Shown: positions 9,364-17,650 of the stretch, piece after piece | Layout of the letters: each line of letters starts with the position of its first letter | Numbering within the stretch: the first letter of the stretch is position 1 | NCBI RefSeq assembly: GCF_026016445.1 | Contig: NZ_CP096147.1 | Span: 1,524,501-1,588,500 of the forward strand | DNA length: 64,000 bases | Direction: 5' to 3' | Source: Cognatishimia activa | Lineage (GTDB): Bacteria; Pseudomonadota; Alphaproteobacteria; Rhodobacterales; Rhodobacteraceae | The notes under the pieces: generated by a model | The model's database searches: none | What the model was told of the DNA's origin: nothing | What the model saw: only the letters and a program-made list of their open reading frames with translations | Translations under genes and position numbers: made by a program

Positions 9364-10569
9364 CTAATTCAAAGAAGTCATTGTCTCCATCAAGCGATTT
9401 TCTGGGCTGTTTTCAAACATCGTTCCGACGGTTCGAAATACCGTCAGGCGATCTAAAAGCTCCGCATTCGACGATACACCAACCTTTTCGTAAATCATCT
9501 GAATTTGATTGCGCACGGTTTTAGGTGACCGTCCGGAGGTCTCAGCAATCGCGGTCACACTCTGTCCGATCAAAAGCTCCTTACAGACCTGAGTTTCACG
9601 CACACTGAGATCAAAGACGTCTTCAAGCAAAGCGGTGTTCACCGCGTCATGCACAGATTGACCTACAAAGATTGCAAACATCTGCTCATCATCCAGCAAA
9701 TGCCGATCTATGGCACTGGCATCCCGCATGGATGGTCGAAACGGCGAAATCGCGAGCAGTAAAGGAGTTTCGTCTGTATCCACCCGCAGTCCACTTTGCA
9801 CCAAGTCACGGCTGGTTTGAGATATCTTGTGATAAAGATCACCTGTGTCATACGAGTTTGACAGTCTCAACGATCCGTCTCGCGCCAATTGAAACGGGTC
9901 ACCACGGCTTAAAACCTGACGGCCCGCCTTGTTGCCAAAAAGGTACTTACCTTTCGCGTCAGTGACGAGCATCGGAAGGATAATACCGTCAAAAAAACCG
10001 CTAAAAGCCTCGGTCGCACGTTTCGCTAAAGCCAGGGCTCGCGCCAATTGGCTGGCACGCACGGCATGCGGTGCCAGAAGCTTAAGCACCTCAAATAGTG
10101 GATCGAGCAGTTCTTTCTCAAGATCAGGGTCCGCGGGGAGTGGGAAGCCAAGAAAGGCGCCCCGCTCCCCGTTGTGATCAACTTTCAAATGCAGCGAGTT
10201 TCGATATCCTGATGGCTTAAGGAAATCAGTATAACAGCGCGCCTGGAGCAACTGGGACTTTGGAAAATAGAGTTTTGTATTCACCACAAACCCATTCGGA
10301 GTTCGTTTGACCGCTTCAGAAATTGTTTCTCCAACATCGTTCTTCATGTTGAACTGAAACGGTGATGGAAAAATTGGGTTCTGCCCTGCACTAACATACT
10401 CAGGCAACATCGTGTCACCATCATATCCCCAAGCCAAGGCTCCTATGCCAGGGAACATCTTGCTCAGTGTTCTCAAGAGCGTTTTCCACTGCACCTCTTC
10501 GAACGCGGAATCGTAAACGATACCGATGAGCTCTGAAAGTTCTTCAGGAGTAAAAGACAGTCTTTTCAT
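9364..10569 (-). CDS. LuxR-family transcriptional regulator
   Basis: 401 residues. The C-terminal helix-turn-helix of the LuxR/GerE type is clear: LSVRETQVCKELLIGQSVTA with SGRSPKTVRNQIQMIYEKVGV. The N-terminal 300 residues hold a sensor-like region (a PAS-like stretch near LVTDAKGKYLFGNKAGRQVL) without an autoinducer-binding signature that I can recognise. It stands convergent to the LOG gene with a 13-bp gap and divergent to a small ORF. The GGGTAAT palindrome just upstream (10604-10631) is a candidate autoregulatory site. The signal is unknown. Confidence 0.88.
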   Translation of the reverse strand: MKRLSFTPEELSELIGIVYDSAFEEVQWKTLLRTLSKMFPGIGALAWGYDGDTMLPEYVSAGQNPIFPSPFQFNMKNDVGETISEAVKRTPNGFVVNTKLYFPKSQLLQARCYTDFLKPSGYRNSLHLKVDHNGERGAFLGFPLPADPDLEKELLDPLFEVLKLLAPHAVRASQLARALALAKRATEAFSGFFDGIILPMLVTDAKGKYLFGNKAGRQVLSRGDPFQLARDGSLRLSNSYDTGDLYHKISQTSRDLVQSGLRVDTDETPLLLAISPFRPSMRDASAIDRHLLDDEQMFAIFVGQSVHDAVNTALLEDVFDLSVRETQVCKELLIGQSVTAIAETSGRSPKTVRNQIQMIYEKVGVSSNAELLDRLTVFRTVGTMFENSPENRLMETMTSLN

Positions 10570-10603
10570 GTTCCCATTCTACACGAAACACAGCGGCACT
10601 CAT

Positions 10604-10631
10604 GGGTAATATTACCCAATGCCATTTGGGT
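10604..10631. promoter_or_regulatory. Operator-like triple GGGTAA repeat
   Basis: A perfect 14-bp palindrome GGGTAATATTACCC (10604-10617) overlaps a second inverted pair formed by ACCCAA and TTGGGT (10614-10631). Three GGGTAA half-sites in alternating orientation thus sit between the LuxR-type regulator gene and a divergent small ORF, where a dimeric repressor or activator would bind. Assignment to that regulator is inference. Confidence 0.5.
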
Positions 10632-10700
10632 AAGCTTGCTCATGTGCCAACCGGTCAGGTCTCCCATACTCACGATCAGCAGCTCAATCAGGAGATTATG

Positions 10701-10874
10701 ATGATCGCACAAGCTCTCAAATCCACTGCTCGACACGATCAAGGAGCGCCTACTAAACTGAGGCCCACACAAAAATTCACGGCTGGCCTCGGTACCGTCG
10801 CCGACGGATTTAGATCCTGGATCAAGCAGAAACTGCAGTTGCCGACAATCTTGCCGGGGAATTGGTACCTTTAA
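10701..10874 (+). CDS. Small hypothetical protein
   Basis: 57 codons starting MIAQALKSTARHDQG and ending RSWIKQKLQLPTILPGNWYL, basic and without membrane helices. AGGAG at 10690-10694 lies six bases before ATG 10701 (an adjacent ATG at 10698 is also possible), a good reason to think it is translated. The codons also stay open upstream to 10602. No family recognised. It would be transcribed divergently from the LuxR-type regulator across the GGGTAA repeats. Moderate-to-low certainty. Confidence 0.4.
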   Translation: MIAQALKSTARHDQGAPTKLRPTQKFTAGLGTVADGFRSWIKQKLQLPTILPGNWYL

Positions 10875-10932
10875 TTAACACGCACAACGTTCAATCACCG
10901 TGATGCCTGTAAAATTACGAATGAAAGCAAAC

Positions 10933-10966
10933 AAAAAACGCCCTCTCAATCGAGAGGGCGTTTCTT
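10933..10966 (-). terminator. Intrinsic terminator of sodB
   Basis: Stem CGCCCTCTC / GAGAGGGCG (10939-10947 and 10952-10960) with a 4-base loop. On the minus strand it is followed by TTTTTT, about 25 bp after the superoxide dismutase stop. Confidence 0.85.
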
Positions 10967-10987
10967 ACACTTGCACTGGTCTGAAAT

Positions 10988-11587
10988 TTACAGACGGCCG
11001 GCTACGTTTTCCCAGTTTACCAGGTTGTCCAGGAAGTTGGACAGGTAAGCTGGACGCTTGTTGCGGAAATCGATGTAGTAGGAGTGTTCCCAGACGTCGC
11101 AACCCAGCAGAGCTGTTTGACCGAAGCACAGAGGGTTCACACCGTTTTCAGTTTTGGTCACTTTCAGACCACCGTCTGCGTCTTTCACCAGCCACGCCCA
11201 GCCAGAACCAAACTGACCTGCGCCTGCCGCGGAGAACTGGGATTTGAATTCATCTACGGAGCCGAAGGATTCAACGATCGCTTTTTCCAGCTCGCCAGGC
11301 ATTGCGGTCTGGTTCGGGCCCATCATTTCCCAGAACTGGTTGTGGTTCCACAGTTGGGAGATGTTGTTGAAGATACCGTTTTGCGCAACCGCGTTCGCGT
11401 CGTAGGTGCCAACGATGATCTCTTCGAGGGTTTTACCTTCCCACTCGGTGCCAGCAATCGCTGCGTTGCCGTTTGTGACATAAGCGTTGTGGTGCAGGTC
11501 GTGGTGGTATTCCAGAGTCTCTGCGGACATGCCGTGTGCTGCAAGGGCGTCGTGGGCGTAAGGAAGATCAGGAAGTTCAAAAGCCAT
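10988..11587 (-). CDS. sodB: Superoxide dismutase, Fe type
   Basis: 199 residues, the normal length for cytoplasmic Fe/Mn superoxide dismutase, which converts superoxide to hydrogen peroxide and oxygen. Metal ligands are visible: His28 (LEYHHDLHHNAY), His82 (QLWNHNQFW), Asp164 and His168 (DVWEHSYY). Gln78, before WNH, occupies the place of the Gln that marks iron-type enzymes. ATG 11587 follows GGAGG with good spacing; an in-frame upstream extension to 11671 has no support. Monocistronic, with a strong terminator downstream. Confidence 0.96.
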   Translation of the reverse strand: MAFELPDLPYAHDALAAHGMSAETLEYHHDLHHNAYVTNGNAAIAGTEWEGKTLEEIIVGTYDANAVAQNGIFNNISQLWNHNQFWEMMGPNQTAMPGELEKAIVESFGSVDEFKSQFSAAGAGQFGSGWAWLVKDADGGLKVTKTENGVNPLCFGQTALLGCDVWEHSYYIDFRNKRPAYLSNFLDNLVNWENVAGRL

Positions 11588-11660
11588 TTTGGCCTCCATT
11601 ATAGTTCGTGCGGTCTCTCTGGGGACAGATGTGAGATTTTCACGCGAAAGGTCAAGGATA

Positions 11661-11683
11661 AAGCTGAGCATTTAGCTCAGCTT
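11661..11683 (-). terminator. Perfect hairpin, possible terminator
   Basis: AAGCTGAGC / GCTCAGCTT, a 9-bp perfect stem with a 5-base loop, 60 bp downstream of the secreted-protein gene. The T tract on the minus strand is weak (TTTATCCTT), so function as a terminator is tentative. Confidence 0.4.
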
Positions 11684-11742
11684 GCCCGAAATTCATTGAA
11701 ACCAGCCGATTTCGAGCATTTGCAAGGCGCTTGGGCCGAGGC

Positions 11743-12141
11743 TTAGCGAAGCTTGCACTTTCCTTTGTTCGTGAACTTATTGCTGTACCCATGAGGCAAC
11801 ATTGAAATGGTGCCATCTAAAGATGCTTTCTGAACCGTTAACCGGAAATCCCCGTTAACATTCTGACCAGTGCTGCTTTTCAGCCGTCTCACGGTCCAAG
11901 ACACCGTGTATCGTTTTTTGGTATCGGCACTGATTTTCGCAGGAAACCAGCCGTCCTGCTTGCTTCTGGTGATCCCATCCATGACGGCCGCGGTGCCTTT
12001 GTCGGCATCAAGCTCGACCAAAACAACCGGTGCAATCCAGCCTCTGTTTCCACCTTTGCTGAAATCGCATTGATAGGATTCAGCAAAAGCCGAGCTTCCC
12101 AACAGAGCCAATGCCGCGGCTAAAATGCTTTGTTTTTTCAC
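11743..12141 (-). CDS. Secreted hypothetical protein
   Basis: 132 residues with a clear Sec signal peptide (MKKQSILAAALALLGSSAFA, cleavage before ESYQC). The mature part has two cysteines (YQCDF and KGKCKLR) that could form a disulfide joining the two ends, and a beta-rich composition. AAGGACAG precedes the ATG. No family recognised. Transcribed alone between sodB and ccmI. Confidence 0.75.
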   Translation of the reverse strand: MKKQSILAAALALLGSSAFAESYQCDFSKGGNRGWIAPVVLVELDADKGTAAVMDGITRSKQDGWFPAKISADTKKRYTVSWTVRRLKSSTGQNVNGDFRLTVQKASLDGTISMLPHGYSNKFTNKGKCKLR

Positions 12142-12366
12142 AATAACTGTCCTTGAGTTAAACCAGATTTCTCACAAAAACTGCGATACCGCCTGTCGGG
12201 ATATGCACAGAGAACTTCACCTTTAGCGTGTAGGATATTCAACTACCGAGCTCAACCGTTACATCAAGCCGCGGCAACGCGGCACAGCCACCTCCAACAG
12301 GTGCTTTCTCTCTTTTCGTATTGCTATCCAGCGACTACATGATGTGGGAGCAATAGGAATGCACAT

Positions 12367-13581
12367 ATGACCTTTTGGATCACAGCAATTGGCCTGACGC
12401 TGATCACAGCGGTATTTCTCCTTCTTGCCCTACTGCGTGGGCGTGCGGGTGAAATTTCTCCTGCTGCGTTTGACTTGCAGGTCTATCGGGATCAACTGGC
12501 TGAGGTTGATCGTGATCTGGCGCGTGGAGTGATTTCTGCGGAAGATGCGGATCGGGTGCGTACAGAGGTGTCTCGTCGTATTCTCGCTGCAGATGCTCAG
12601 GTCCAGGCAGAGCAGTCCGGCACAGCACGACGCGACCCACGTCCGATGTTTACAGGATTGGCACTGGGTCTTCTGATGATCGGCGGCAGTTTCTTTGCCT
12701 ATGAGAAACTCGGAAATCCTGGATACCCGGATTTGGCTTTGCAGGATCGCATCGAGGCGGCGCGGGACTCGCTAGAGAACCGCCCTTCGCAAGCGACCTT
12801 TGAAGCCCAACTGCCACCTCAAGACACTGTTGAGGCTGATCCAGAATTCCTGAAACTCATCACTGAACTCAGAGCCGCTGTGAAAGACAGACCTGACGAT
12901 TTGCGTGGGCATGAACTTTTGGCGCGTAATGAGGCGACGTTGCAGAACTACAAAGCCGCCTATCAGGCACAGGCTAGGGTTATCTTGCTGAAAGACAGCA
13001 ATGCGACCAGCTTCGACTACACACAGCTCGCCGACCTGATGATCCGGGCCGCTCAGGGCTATGTCTCTCCAGAGGCAGATGCAGCCCTTCGAGATGCGCT
13101 TGAGCGCGATCCAAACAACGGATTTGCCCGCTACTACCTCGGCCTGATGCTGAGCCAGAACGGACGCCCCGACATAACATTTAGGATGTGGCGAGACCTT
13201 CTGGAAACAGGCCCTGAGGCCGCGCCTTGGATTGCGCCTGTCCGAGCACGGATCGACGACATGGCTTGGTTCGCAGGCATCGACTATACCCAACCAGCGC
13301 CTCGCGGCCCTTCCGCAGAAGATATCGAAGCCGCCGAGGAGCTCAGCACAGAAGATCGCAGCGAGATGATCAATGCCATGGTCGCAGGCCTTGCAGACCG
13401 TCTCGCCAATGAGGGCGGCACGCCTGAAGAATGGGCACAGTTGATTTCTGCCTATGGCGTCTTAGGTGATCTAGATAAAGCACAGATTGTTTGGGATGAC
13501 GCCAAATCGACCTTCTCTGCCGCGCCCGACGCGCTGGCAACAATCGCCAAAGCAGCACGGTCGGCAGGACTAGCAGAATGA
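12367..13581 (+). CDS. ccmI: Cytochrome c biogenesis protein CcmI
   Basis: 404 residues. An N-terminal membrane helix (WITAIGLTLITAVFLLLALL), the family motif YRDQLAEVDRDLARGVIS, a second helix near residue 100 (FTGLALGLLMIGGSFFAYEKL) and a C-terminal TPR-like region (about 130-400). CcmI chaperones apocytochrome c to the haem ligation complex on the periplasmic side. AGGA lies before the ATG. The stop overlaps the ruvX start by ATGA, so this is the first gene of a three-gene operon. Confidence 0.93.
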   Translation: MTFWITAIGLTLITAVFLLLALLRGRAGEISPAAFDLQVYRDQLAEVDRDLARGVISAEDADRVRTEVSRRILAADAQVQAEQSGTARRDPRPMFTGLALGLLMIGGSFFAYEKLGNPGYPDLALQDRIEAARDSLENRPSQATFEAQLPPQDTVEADPEFLKLITELRAAVKDRPDDLRGHELLARNEATLQNYKAAYQAQARVILLKDSNATSFDYTQLADLMIRAAQGYVSPEADAALRDALERDPNNGFARYYLGLMLSQNGRPDITFRMWRDLLETGPEAAPWIAPVRARIDDMAWFAGIDYTQPAPRGPSAEDIEAAEELSTEDRSEMINAMVAGLADRLANEGGTPEEWAQLISAYGVLGDLDKAQIVWDDAKSTFSAAPDALATIAKAARSAGLAE

Positions 13582-14063
13582 GCCATAAGATATTTGAATC
13601 GATTGAAGACAACGCCGCTGAGATGCCGCAGATGCAAGCCTTGGCGGGTCTGGATCTAGGCACCAAAACCATCGGTGTCGCGGTGTCTGACAGCTTTCAG
13701 TCGATTGCAACCCCGCTGCACACGATCAAACGCAAGAAGTTCACCCAAGATGCGCAGCAACTTCTGGACATCATCAAAGAGCGAAATATTGGCGCATTGA
13801 TCTTGGGGCTTCCGCTGAACATGGATGGCAGCGAAGGGCCTCGTGTGCAATCGACCCGTGCTTTCGCCCGTAATCTTGCGCAATTGACCTCCCTTCCGAT
13901 TTTCCTATGGGACGAGCGTCTGTCGACCGTTGCAGCAGAAAGAGCGCTTTTGGAGGCGGATACCAGCCGAAAACGTCGCTCTGAGGTCATCGATCACGTG
14001 GCAGCAGGTTATATTCTACAAGGGGCGCTGGATCGGCTGGCGCATCTTCGACGCGGCAGCTAA
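13578..14063 (+). CDS. ruvX: Putative pre-16S rRNA nuclease / Holliday junction resolvase-like YqgF
   Basis: 161-residue RNase H-fold protein. Motifs: GLDLGTKTIGVAVSD (catalytic Asp in strand 1), DERLSTVAAERAL, and a C-terminal HVAAGYILQGALD with the last acidic residue. Members mature the 5' end of 16S rRNA in E. coli and are essential in many bacteria; resolvase activity was the older proposal. An N-terminal extension of about 20 residues precedes the fold. Overlaps ccmI by 4 bp. Confidence 0.93.
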   Translation: MSHKIFESIEDNAAEMPQMQALAGLDLGTKTIGVAVSDSFQSIATPLHTIKRKKFTQDAQQLLDIIKERNIGALILGLPLNMDGSEGPRVQSTRAFARNLAQLTSLPIFLWDERLSTVAAERALLEADTSRKRRSEVIDHVAAGYILQGALDRLAHLRRGS

Positions 14064-14073
14064 GGCGGAATTC

Positions 14074-14322
14074 ATGCAGAATGATCTGAAGAAATTAGTC
14101 TGGCAGCGGGCAGAGGTCTCCTCTCCCTGTGTGCAAATCTGTGTCATCCACCCAAAAGAACAAATCTGTGCCGGGTGCTACCGGACTGTGGATGAGATCA
14201 CCGAATGGGGCCACATGTCAGAGGGTGAACGCACGAATTTGATGCAAGAGCTTCCAGAACGCGCGGGCCGATTGAAGAAGCGACGCGGTGGTCGCAAAGA
14301 AAAAGCGGCGCGCAGCGGATAG
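14074..14322 (+). CDS. DUF1289 protein with a four-cysteine motif
   Basis: 82 residues. Cysteines in SPCVQICVIHPKEQICAGCY followed by RTVDEITEW match the DUF1289 pattern, likely binding a metal or iron-sulfur centre. The C terminus is strongly basic (RLKKRRGGRKEKAARSG). ATG 14074 is 10 bp after the ruvX stop with AAGGCGGAA upstream; longer in-frame starts overlap ruvX and have no support. Last gene of the ccmI operon. Its stop codon lies in the loop of the terminator hairpin. Confidence 0.88.
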   Translation: MQNDLKKLVWQRAEVSSPCVQICVIHPKEQICAGCYRTVDEITEWGHMSEGERTNLMQELPERAGRLKKRRGGRKEKAARSG

Positions 14323-14337
14323 AGCTGCACGCCGCTT
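14303..14337. terminator. Bidirectional terminator overlapping the DUF1289 stop
   Basis: AAGCGGCG / CGCCGCTT plus GCAGC / GCTGC form a 13-bp stem with one single-base mismatch. The 7-base loop (14317-14323) contains the TAG stop of the DUF1289 gene. It separates the ccmI operon from the convergent RTX gene. Confidence 0.7.
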
Positions 14338-14370
14338 CCTTGATAGAAGAGTATCTAAGTCAGCTAGAAA

Positions 14371-15438
14371 TTACGCTGCCAGAGGCGCCTCTGTAATTGT
14401 GCCTTCAATGATCTCGATATCATCTGGTTCAATGGAACCAAAGGCACCTGAGACAACGGCAACCAATGCACCGTCTACATAGATCTCAGCGTCGCCGTCT
14501 TCATCACCTTCCACGATGCTAATCGCTCCAGCTGCACCTGTTTCAACAACGACTGCGAGCACGTCTTCACCAGTTTCCCAGTCTTCGACAACAGGAGCGT
14601 GCTCCTGATCAACAAAGACGCCAGTGATGAATGTGTCAGCACCCTCTCCACCGTAAGCGGTGTCATTGGTATCCATGTAAAGCAAGTCGTCGCCGGCTTC
14701 ACCGCGCAGAACATCTGCGTCGTCATCAATTAGGATCACACCCTCGGAAGTCACGTTCGTACCAACCAAAATGTCGTTCCCGGTACCACCAAACAAAGTG
14801 TCGTCACCGGTCGCGCCGATCAATAGATCAGTATCACCGTTGCCGTGAATACGGTCGTCGCCTTCCCCGCCGGAGATCGCATCAACACCTGCGCCGCCCC
14901 AGATACGGTCATCCCCACGTTCACCTAGGATCACGTCATCACCACCGTTACCGGAAATGGTGTCATGACCATTGCCACCTTCAATGAAGTCATTGCCGCT
15001 GTTGCCAGCAATGCGGTCGGCATCGTTACCACCGCGAATGGAGTCATCACCACGACCTCCTTCGATGGTGTCATCACCACCCGCGCCGCCAATGGTATCA
15101 TCGCCATGGCCGCCTTGGATAAAGTCGTTGCCCAGTCCGCCTAGGATTGTGTCATCCCCAGCGCCACCATCAATAGAATCATCACCGCCAAGGCCGTTGA
15201 TGGTGTCATCGCCATCGCCGCCTTCAAGAGTATCGTTTTCGTCTGTGCCGGTCAGAAGGAGATTCTCGATACCATCGCCACCACCGGTGCCATCGCCACC
15301 GTCGCCGCCATCACCGCCATCTGTGCCGTCACCTCCATCTCCACCATCTACGGAGTCGCCGCCATCGCTATCATCATCTGTGTGAAAAGCTGCGACAAGA
15401 CCTGCTGTTAGCAGGCCAAAAATGAGCAATAATTCCAT
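14371..15438 (-). CDS. RTX calcium-binding repeat protein with N-terminal membrane helix
   Basis: 355 residues. MELLLIFGLLTAGLVAAF is a short hydrophobic N terminus, followed by a low-complexity Asp/Gly region (about residues 20-56) and then roughly ten GGxGxDxxx-type nonapeptide repeats (for example GGDGDDTINGLGGDDSIDGG), which form a calcium-stabilised beta-roll. The last 80 residues are non-repeat and acidic. The N-terminal helix is unlike classical RTX toxins secreted by a C-terminal signal, so the protein may be membrane-anchored or exported another way; this layout is common in Rhodobacteraceae. No type I secretion genes are next to it. Confidence 0.88.
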   Translation of the reverse strand: MELLLIFGLLTAGLVAAFHTDDDSDGGDSVDGGDGGDGTDGGDGGDGGDGTGGGDGIENLLLTGTDENDTLEGGDGDDTINGLGGDDSIDGGAGDDTILGGLGNDFIQGGHGDDTIGGAGGDDTIEGGRGDDSIRGGNDADRIAGNSGNDFIEGGNGHDTISGNGGDDVILGERGDDRIWGGAGVDAISGGEGDDRIHGNGDTDLLIGATGDDTLFGGTGNDILVGTNVTSEGVILIDDDADVLRGEAGDDLLYMDTNDTAYGGEGADTFITGVFVDQEHAPVVEDWETGEDVLAVVVETGAAGAISIVEGDEDGDAEIYVDGALVAVVSGAFGSIEPDDIEIIEGTITEAPLAA

Positions 15439-15599
15439 CTTAATGCACCCTTAACTATCTTCTCACGGAGGAGAATTAGACAATTTTAGGGCGAAATCTA
15501 GCCAAAAGAGATAACTGTTAACGGTGCAGATACAATCTGGATAACCGCCAAAATTTGTTGATCAGAAAGGTCTCAATCAGAGCCTTTCAGAGGCCAAAA

Positions 15600-16421
15600 T
15601 TATAAACCGACAGCCTTATGCAACATATTCAGTGCAACCAAAGTGAGAAAAACCCCGAAGATTCGCTTCAAAGGTTTCGCATCCAGAGCGTGCGCGAGTC
15701 GCGCGCCATAAGGTGTCGTGATCAATGTCATGGCGATGATGATCGCAAAGGCTGCGAGGTTCACAGCACCCAGCGAAAATGCCGGGCGAAATTGAGGTTC
15801 GATGTCGACCAGCAAAAAGCCAATCATGCCGGGGACGGCGATGATCAAGCCAAAGCCTGCCGCTGTCGCAACCGCGCGATGAATAGGCGTATTGAAAAGG
15901 CTCATCATGGGCACCCCAAAACTGCCGCCTCCGATGCCCATCAAAACAGAGAGAAACCCAATCAATGGGCTCAGGGTTGCACGCAGCCACCCTACAGGCA
16001 TGCTCTCTCTGAGCCGCCAATCGGAACGCCCTAGTCCCATATCAACGCCTACGATGATCCCAAGAATCCCAAAGATGGCTTGCAAAGTGTCAGACCGGAG
16101 TTGAGCCGCGATGGTGACGCCGATCACTGCCCCAATGGCAATGCCAGGCCCCCAAGTCCTGAGAATATCCCAATCCACCGCCCCTTTTTTATGATGGCTC
16201 ATCACGGACCGGATGGAAGTAACAACAATGGTCGCCAGTGAGGTGCCCAGACAGAGCTGCATCAGTTGCGGCCCATCAAAGCCAAGCGTTTGAAATGCAT
16301 AGAAAAAGGCGGGAACAAGTACAATGCCGCCACCCACACCGAGAAGCCCCGCCAAAACACCAGCAAAAGCGCCGATGACCGCCAAAAGAACTGCCATCTG
16401 CAGCAGTAGGCCCATGTCCAT
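15600..16421 (-). CDS. TauE/SafE (TSUP) family permease
   Basis: 273 residues with about eight membrane helices and the two family glycine motifs (GLLGVGGGIVLVPAFFY and GIGGGSFGVPMM). Members export sulfite, sulfoacetate or related organosulfur anions. ATG 16421 has GAGGCGAAATC upstream and lies 10 bp after the dusA stop, so it is probably cotranscribed with dusA. The substrate is not readable. Confidence 0.9.
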   Translation of the reverse strand: MDMGLLLQMAVLLAVIGAFAGVLAGLLGVGGGIVLVPAFFYAFQTLGFDGPQLMQLCLGTSLATIVVTSIRSVMSHHKKGAVDWDILRTWGPGIAIGAVIGVTIAAQLRSDTLQAIFGILGIIVGVDMGLGRSDWRLRESMPVGWLRATLSPLIGFLSVLMGIGGGSFGVPMMSLFNTPIHRAVATAAGFGLIIAVPGMIGFLLVDIEPQFRPAFSLGAVNLAAFAIIIAMTLITTPYGARLAHALDAKPLKRIFGVFLTLVALNMLHKAVGL

Positions 16422-16431
16422 GATTTCGCCT

Positions 16432-17451
16432 CTATTCTGCAGCTTGGGTGTTTGGGTGGGCCTGTACATGCGCCAGAGCCTCTAGCAACAGTTCTGGCCC
16501 CGCACCGGGTTTACTCGCACCCTGAGACAAAACCCGCCGCCAAGCGCGCGCGCCCGGCTTGCCGGTGAACAATCCGAGCATATGACGGGTGATCTGATGC
16601 AGCTTTCCACCCTGACTCATATGCGCCTCTATGTAAGGTAACATCTCATGCACAGCCCCGACGGCTGTTGTTGCAGTCCCCTGCCCATAAACACGGGTAT
16701 CTGCGTCCAGCAGCACATTCGCCGGATCATGATACGCCGCACGCCCGATCATGACCCCATCTAGCCCCCGCTCCAGATGCGGCAAGGCTTCAGCCAGCGA
16801 AGCGATGCCGCCATTGATCGATATATGCAGCTCTGGGAATTCAGCCTTCATCTGATGCACAAGCTCATAGTCCAGCGGTGGAATATCCCTGTTTTCCTTC
16901 GGGGACAGCCCTTTGAGCCAAGCCTTGCGCGCGTGCAGGGTGAAACGAGAGATGCCTGATTTGGCCACTGTCTCAAGAAACGCAGGCAGCGTCTCTTCGG
17001 GGGGTTGATCATCCACCCCCAGTCGGCATTTGACCGTCACTTCAACGTCTGTGGCATCTTGCATTGCGGAAACACAATCTGCGACGAGCTGGGGTTGCTT
17101 CATCAAAATTGCACCAAAGGTGCCGGATTGCACCCGGTCAGATGGGCAACCAACGTTGAGATTGATCTCATCATAACCAGCCATTGCCCCCAGACGCGTG
17201 GCTTCCGCCAACTCAGCCGGATCAGATCCGCCCAGTTGCAGCGCCAGCGGGTGTTCTTCCTCGGAATAGTCCAAGAGATGCAACGCTCCACCACGCACCA
17301 ATGCAGGTGCTGTTACCATTTCGGTATAAAGCAACGTGTTCTTAGAAAGCAGACGGTGGAAATAGCGACAATGCCGGTCGGTCCAATCCATCATCGGCGC
17401 ACAACTCAAGGTTGCATTTCTTCTTATTTTTTCTCTTTTATTTTCAAACAC
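16432..17451 (-). CDS. dusA: tRNA-dihydrouridine synthase A with replaced 5' end and no catalytic Cys
   Basis: 339 residues of the FMN-dependent Dus family, which reduces U20/U20a in the tRNA D-loop. Family motifs: CAPMMDWTDRHCR, LQLGGSDP, INLNVGCPSDRVQSG, CRLGVDD and INGGI. The residue equal to the catalytic Cys of E. coli DusA (FGACLM) is Ile115 here (FGAILM, codon ATT), so activity is uncertain. The first 17 codons (MFENKREKIRRNATLSC, AT-rich, GTG start 17451, TAA directly upstream, no clear ribosome site) come from an integrated element. The original start, with its own GGAGAG and TTG, is now at 20379. The gene is complete downstream of the repeat. Confidence 0.92.
   Translation of the reverse strand: MFENKREKIRRNATLSCAPMMDWTDRHCRYFHRLLSKNTLLYTEMVTAPALVRGGALHLLDYSEEEHPLALQLGGSDPAELAEATRLGAMAGYDEINLNVGCPSDRVQSGTFGAILMKQPQLVADCVSAMQDATDVEVTVKCRLGVDDQPPEETLPAFLETVAKSGISRFTLHARKAWLKGLSPKENRDIPPLDYELVHQMKAEFPELHISINGGIASLAEALPHLERGLDGVMIGRAAYHDPANVLLDADTRVYGQGTATTAVGAVHEMLPYIEAHMSQGGKLHQITRHMLGLFTGKPGARAWRRVLSQGASKPGAGPELLLEALAHVQAHPNTQAAE
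17386..17400. repeat. Attachment-site copy inside dusA (resident gene side)
   Basis: ATCCATCATCGGCGC, identical to 20314-20328. On the dusA strand it reads GCGCCGATGATGGAT, encoding APMMD, the conserved start of the dusA barrel. dusA-targeting integrases are known to recombine here. Confidence 0.85.
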
Positions 17452-17650
17452 TTAAGAGCCAGCCCCGATTTCTATGTCAGACACCTACCAAAAAGACCAA
17501 GTGACATACACACAAAAACGCTGGAATACGCAACGAATACATTAGGTAAGAGACGCCAATTTGTGGTCAAACAATAAATACAAGAGTTAAAACAGAGTTG
17601 TCGTGGACAAGGCGATCTCCTGAAGCCTTCCATATTTACCTAGTCTCGTA

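Noticed and set aside
14800..15300. Periodic repeat that could suggest a CRISPR or tandem array
   Set aside because: The period comes from nonapeptide codons of the RTX beta-roll; the units are coding and degenerate.
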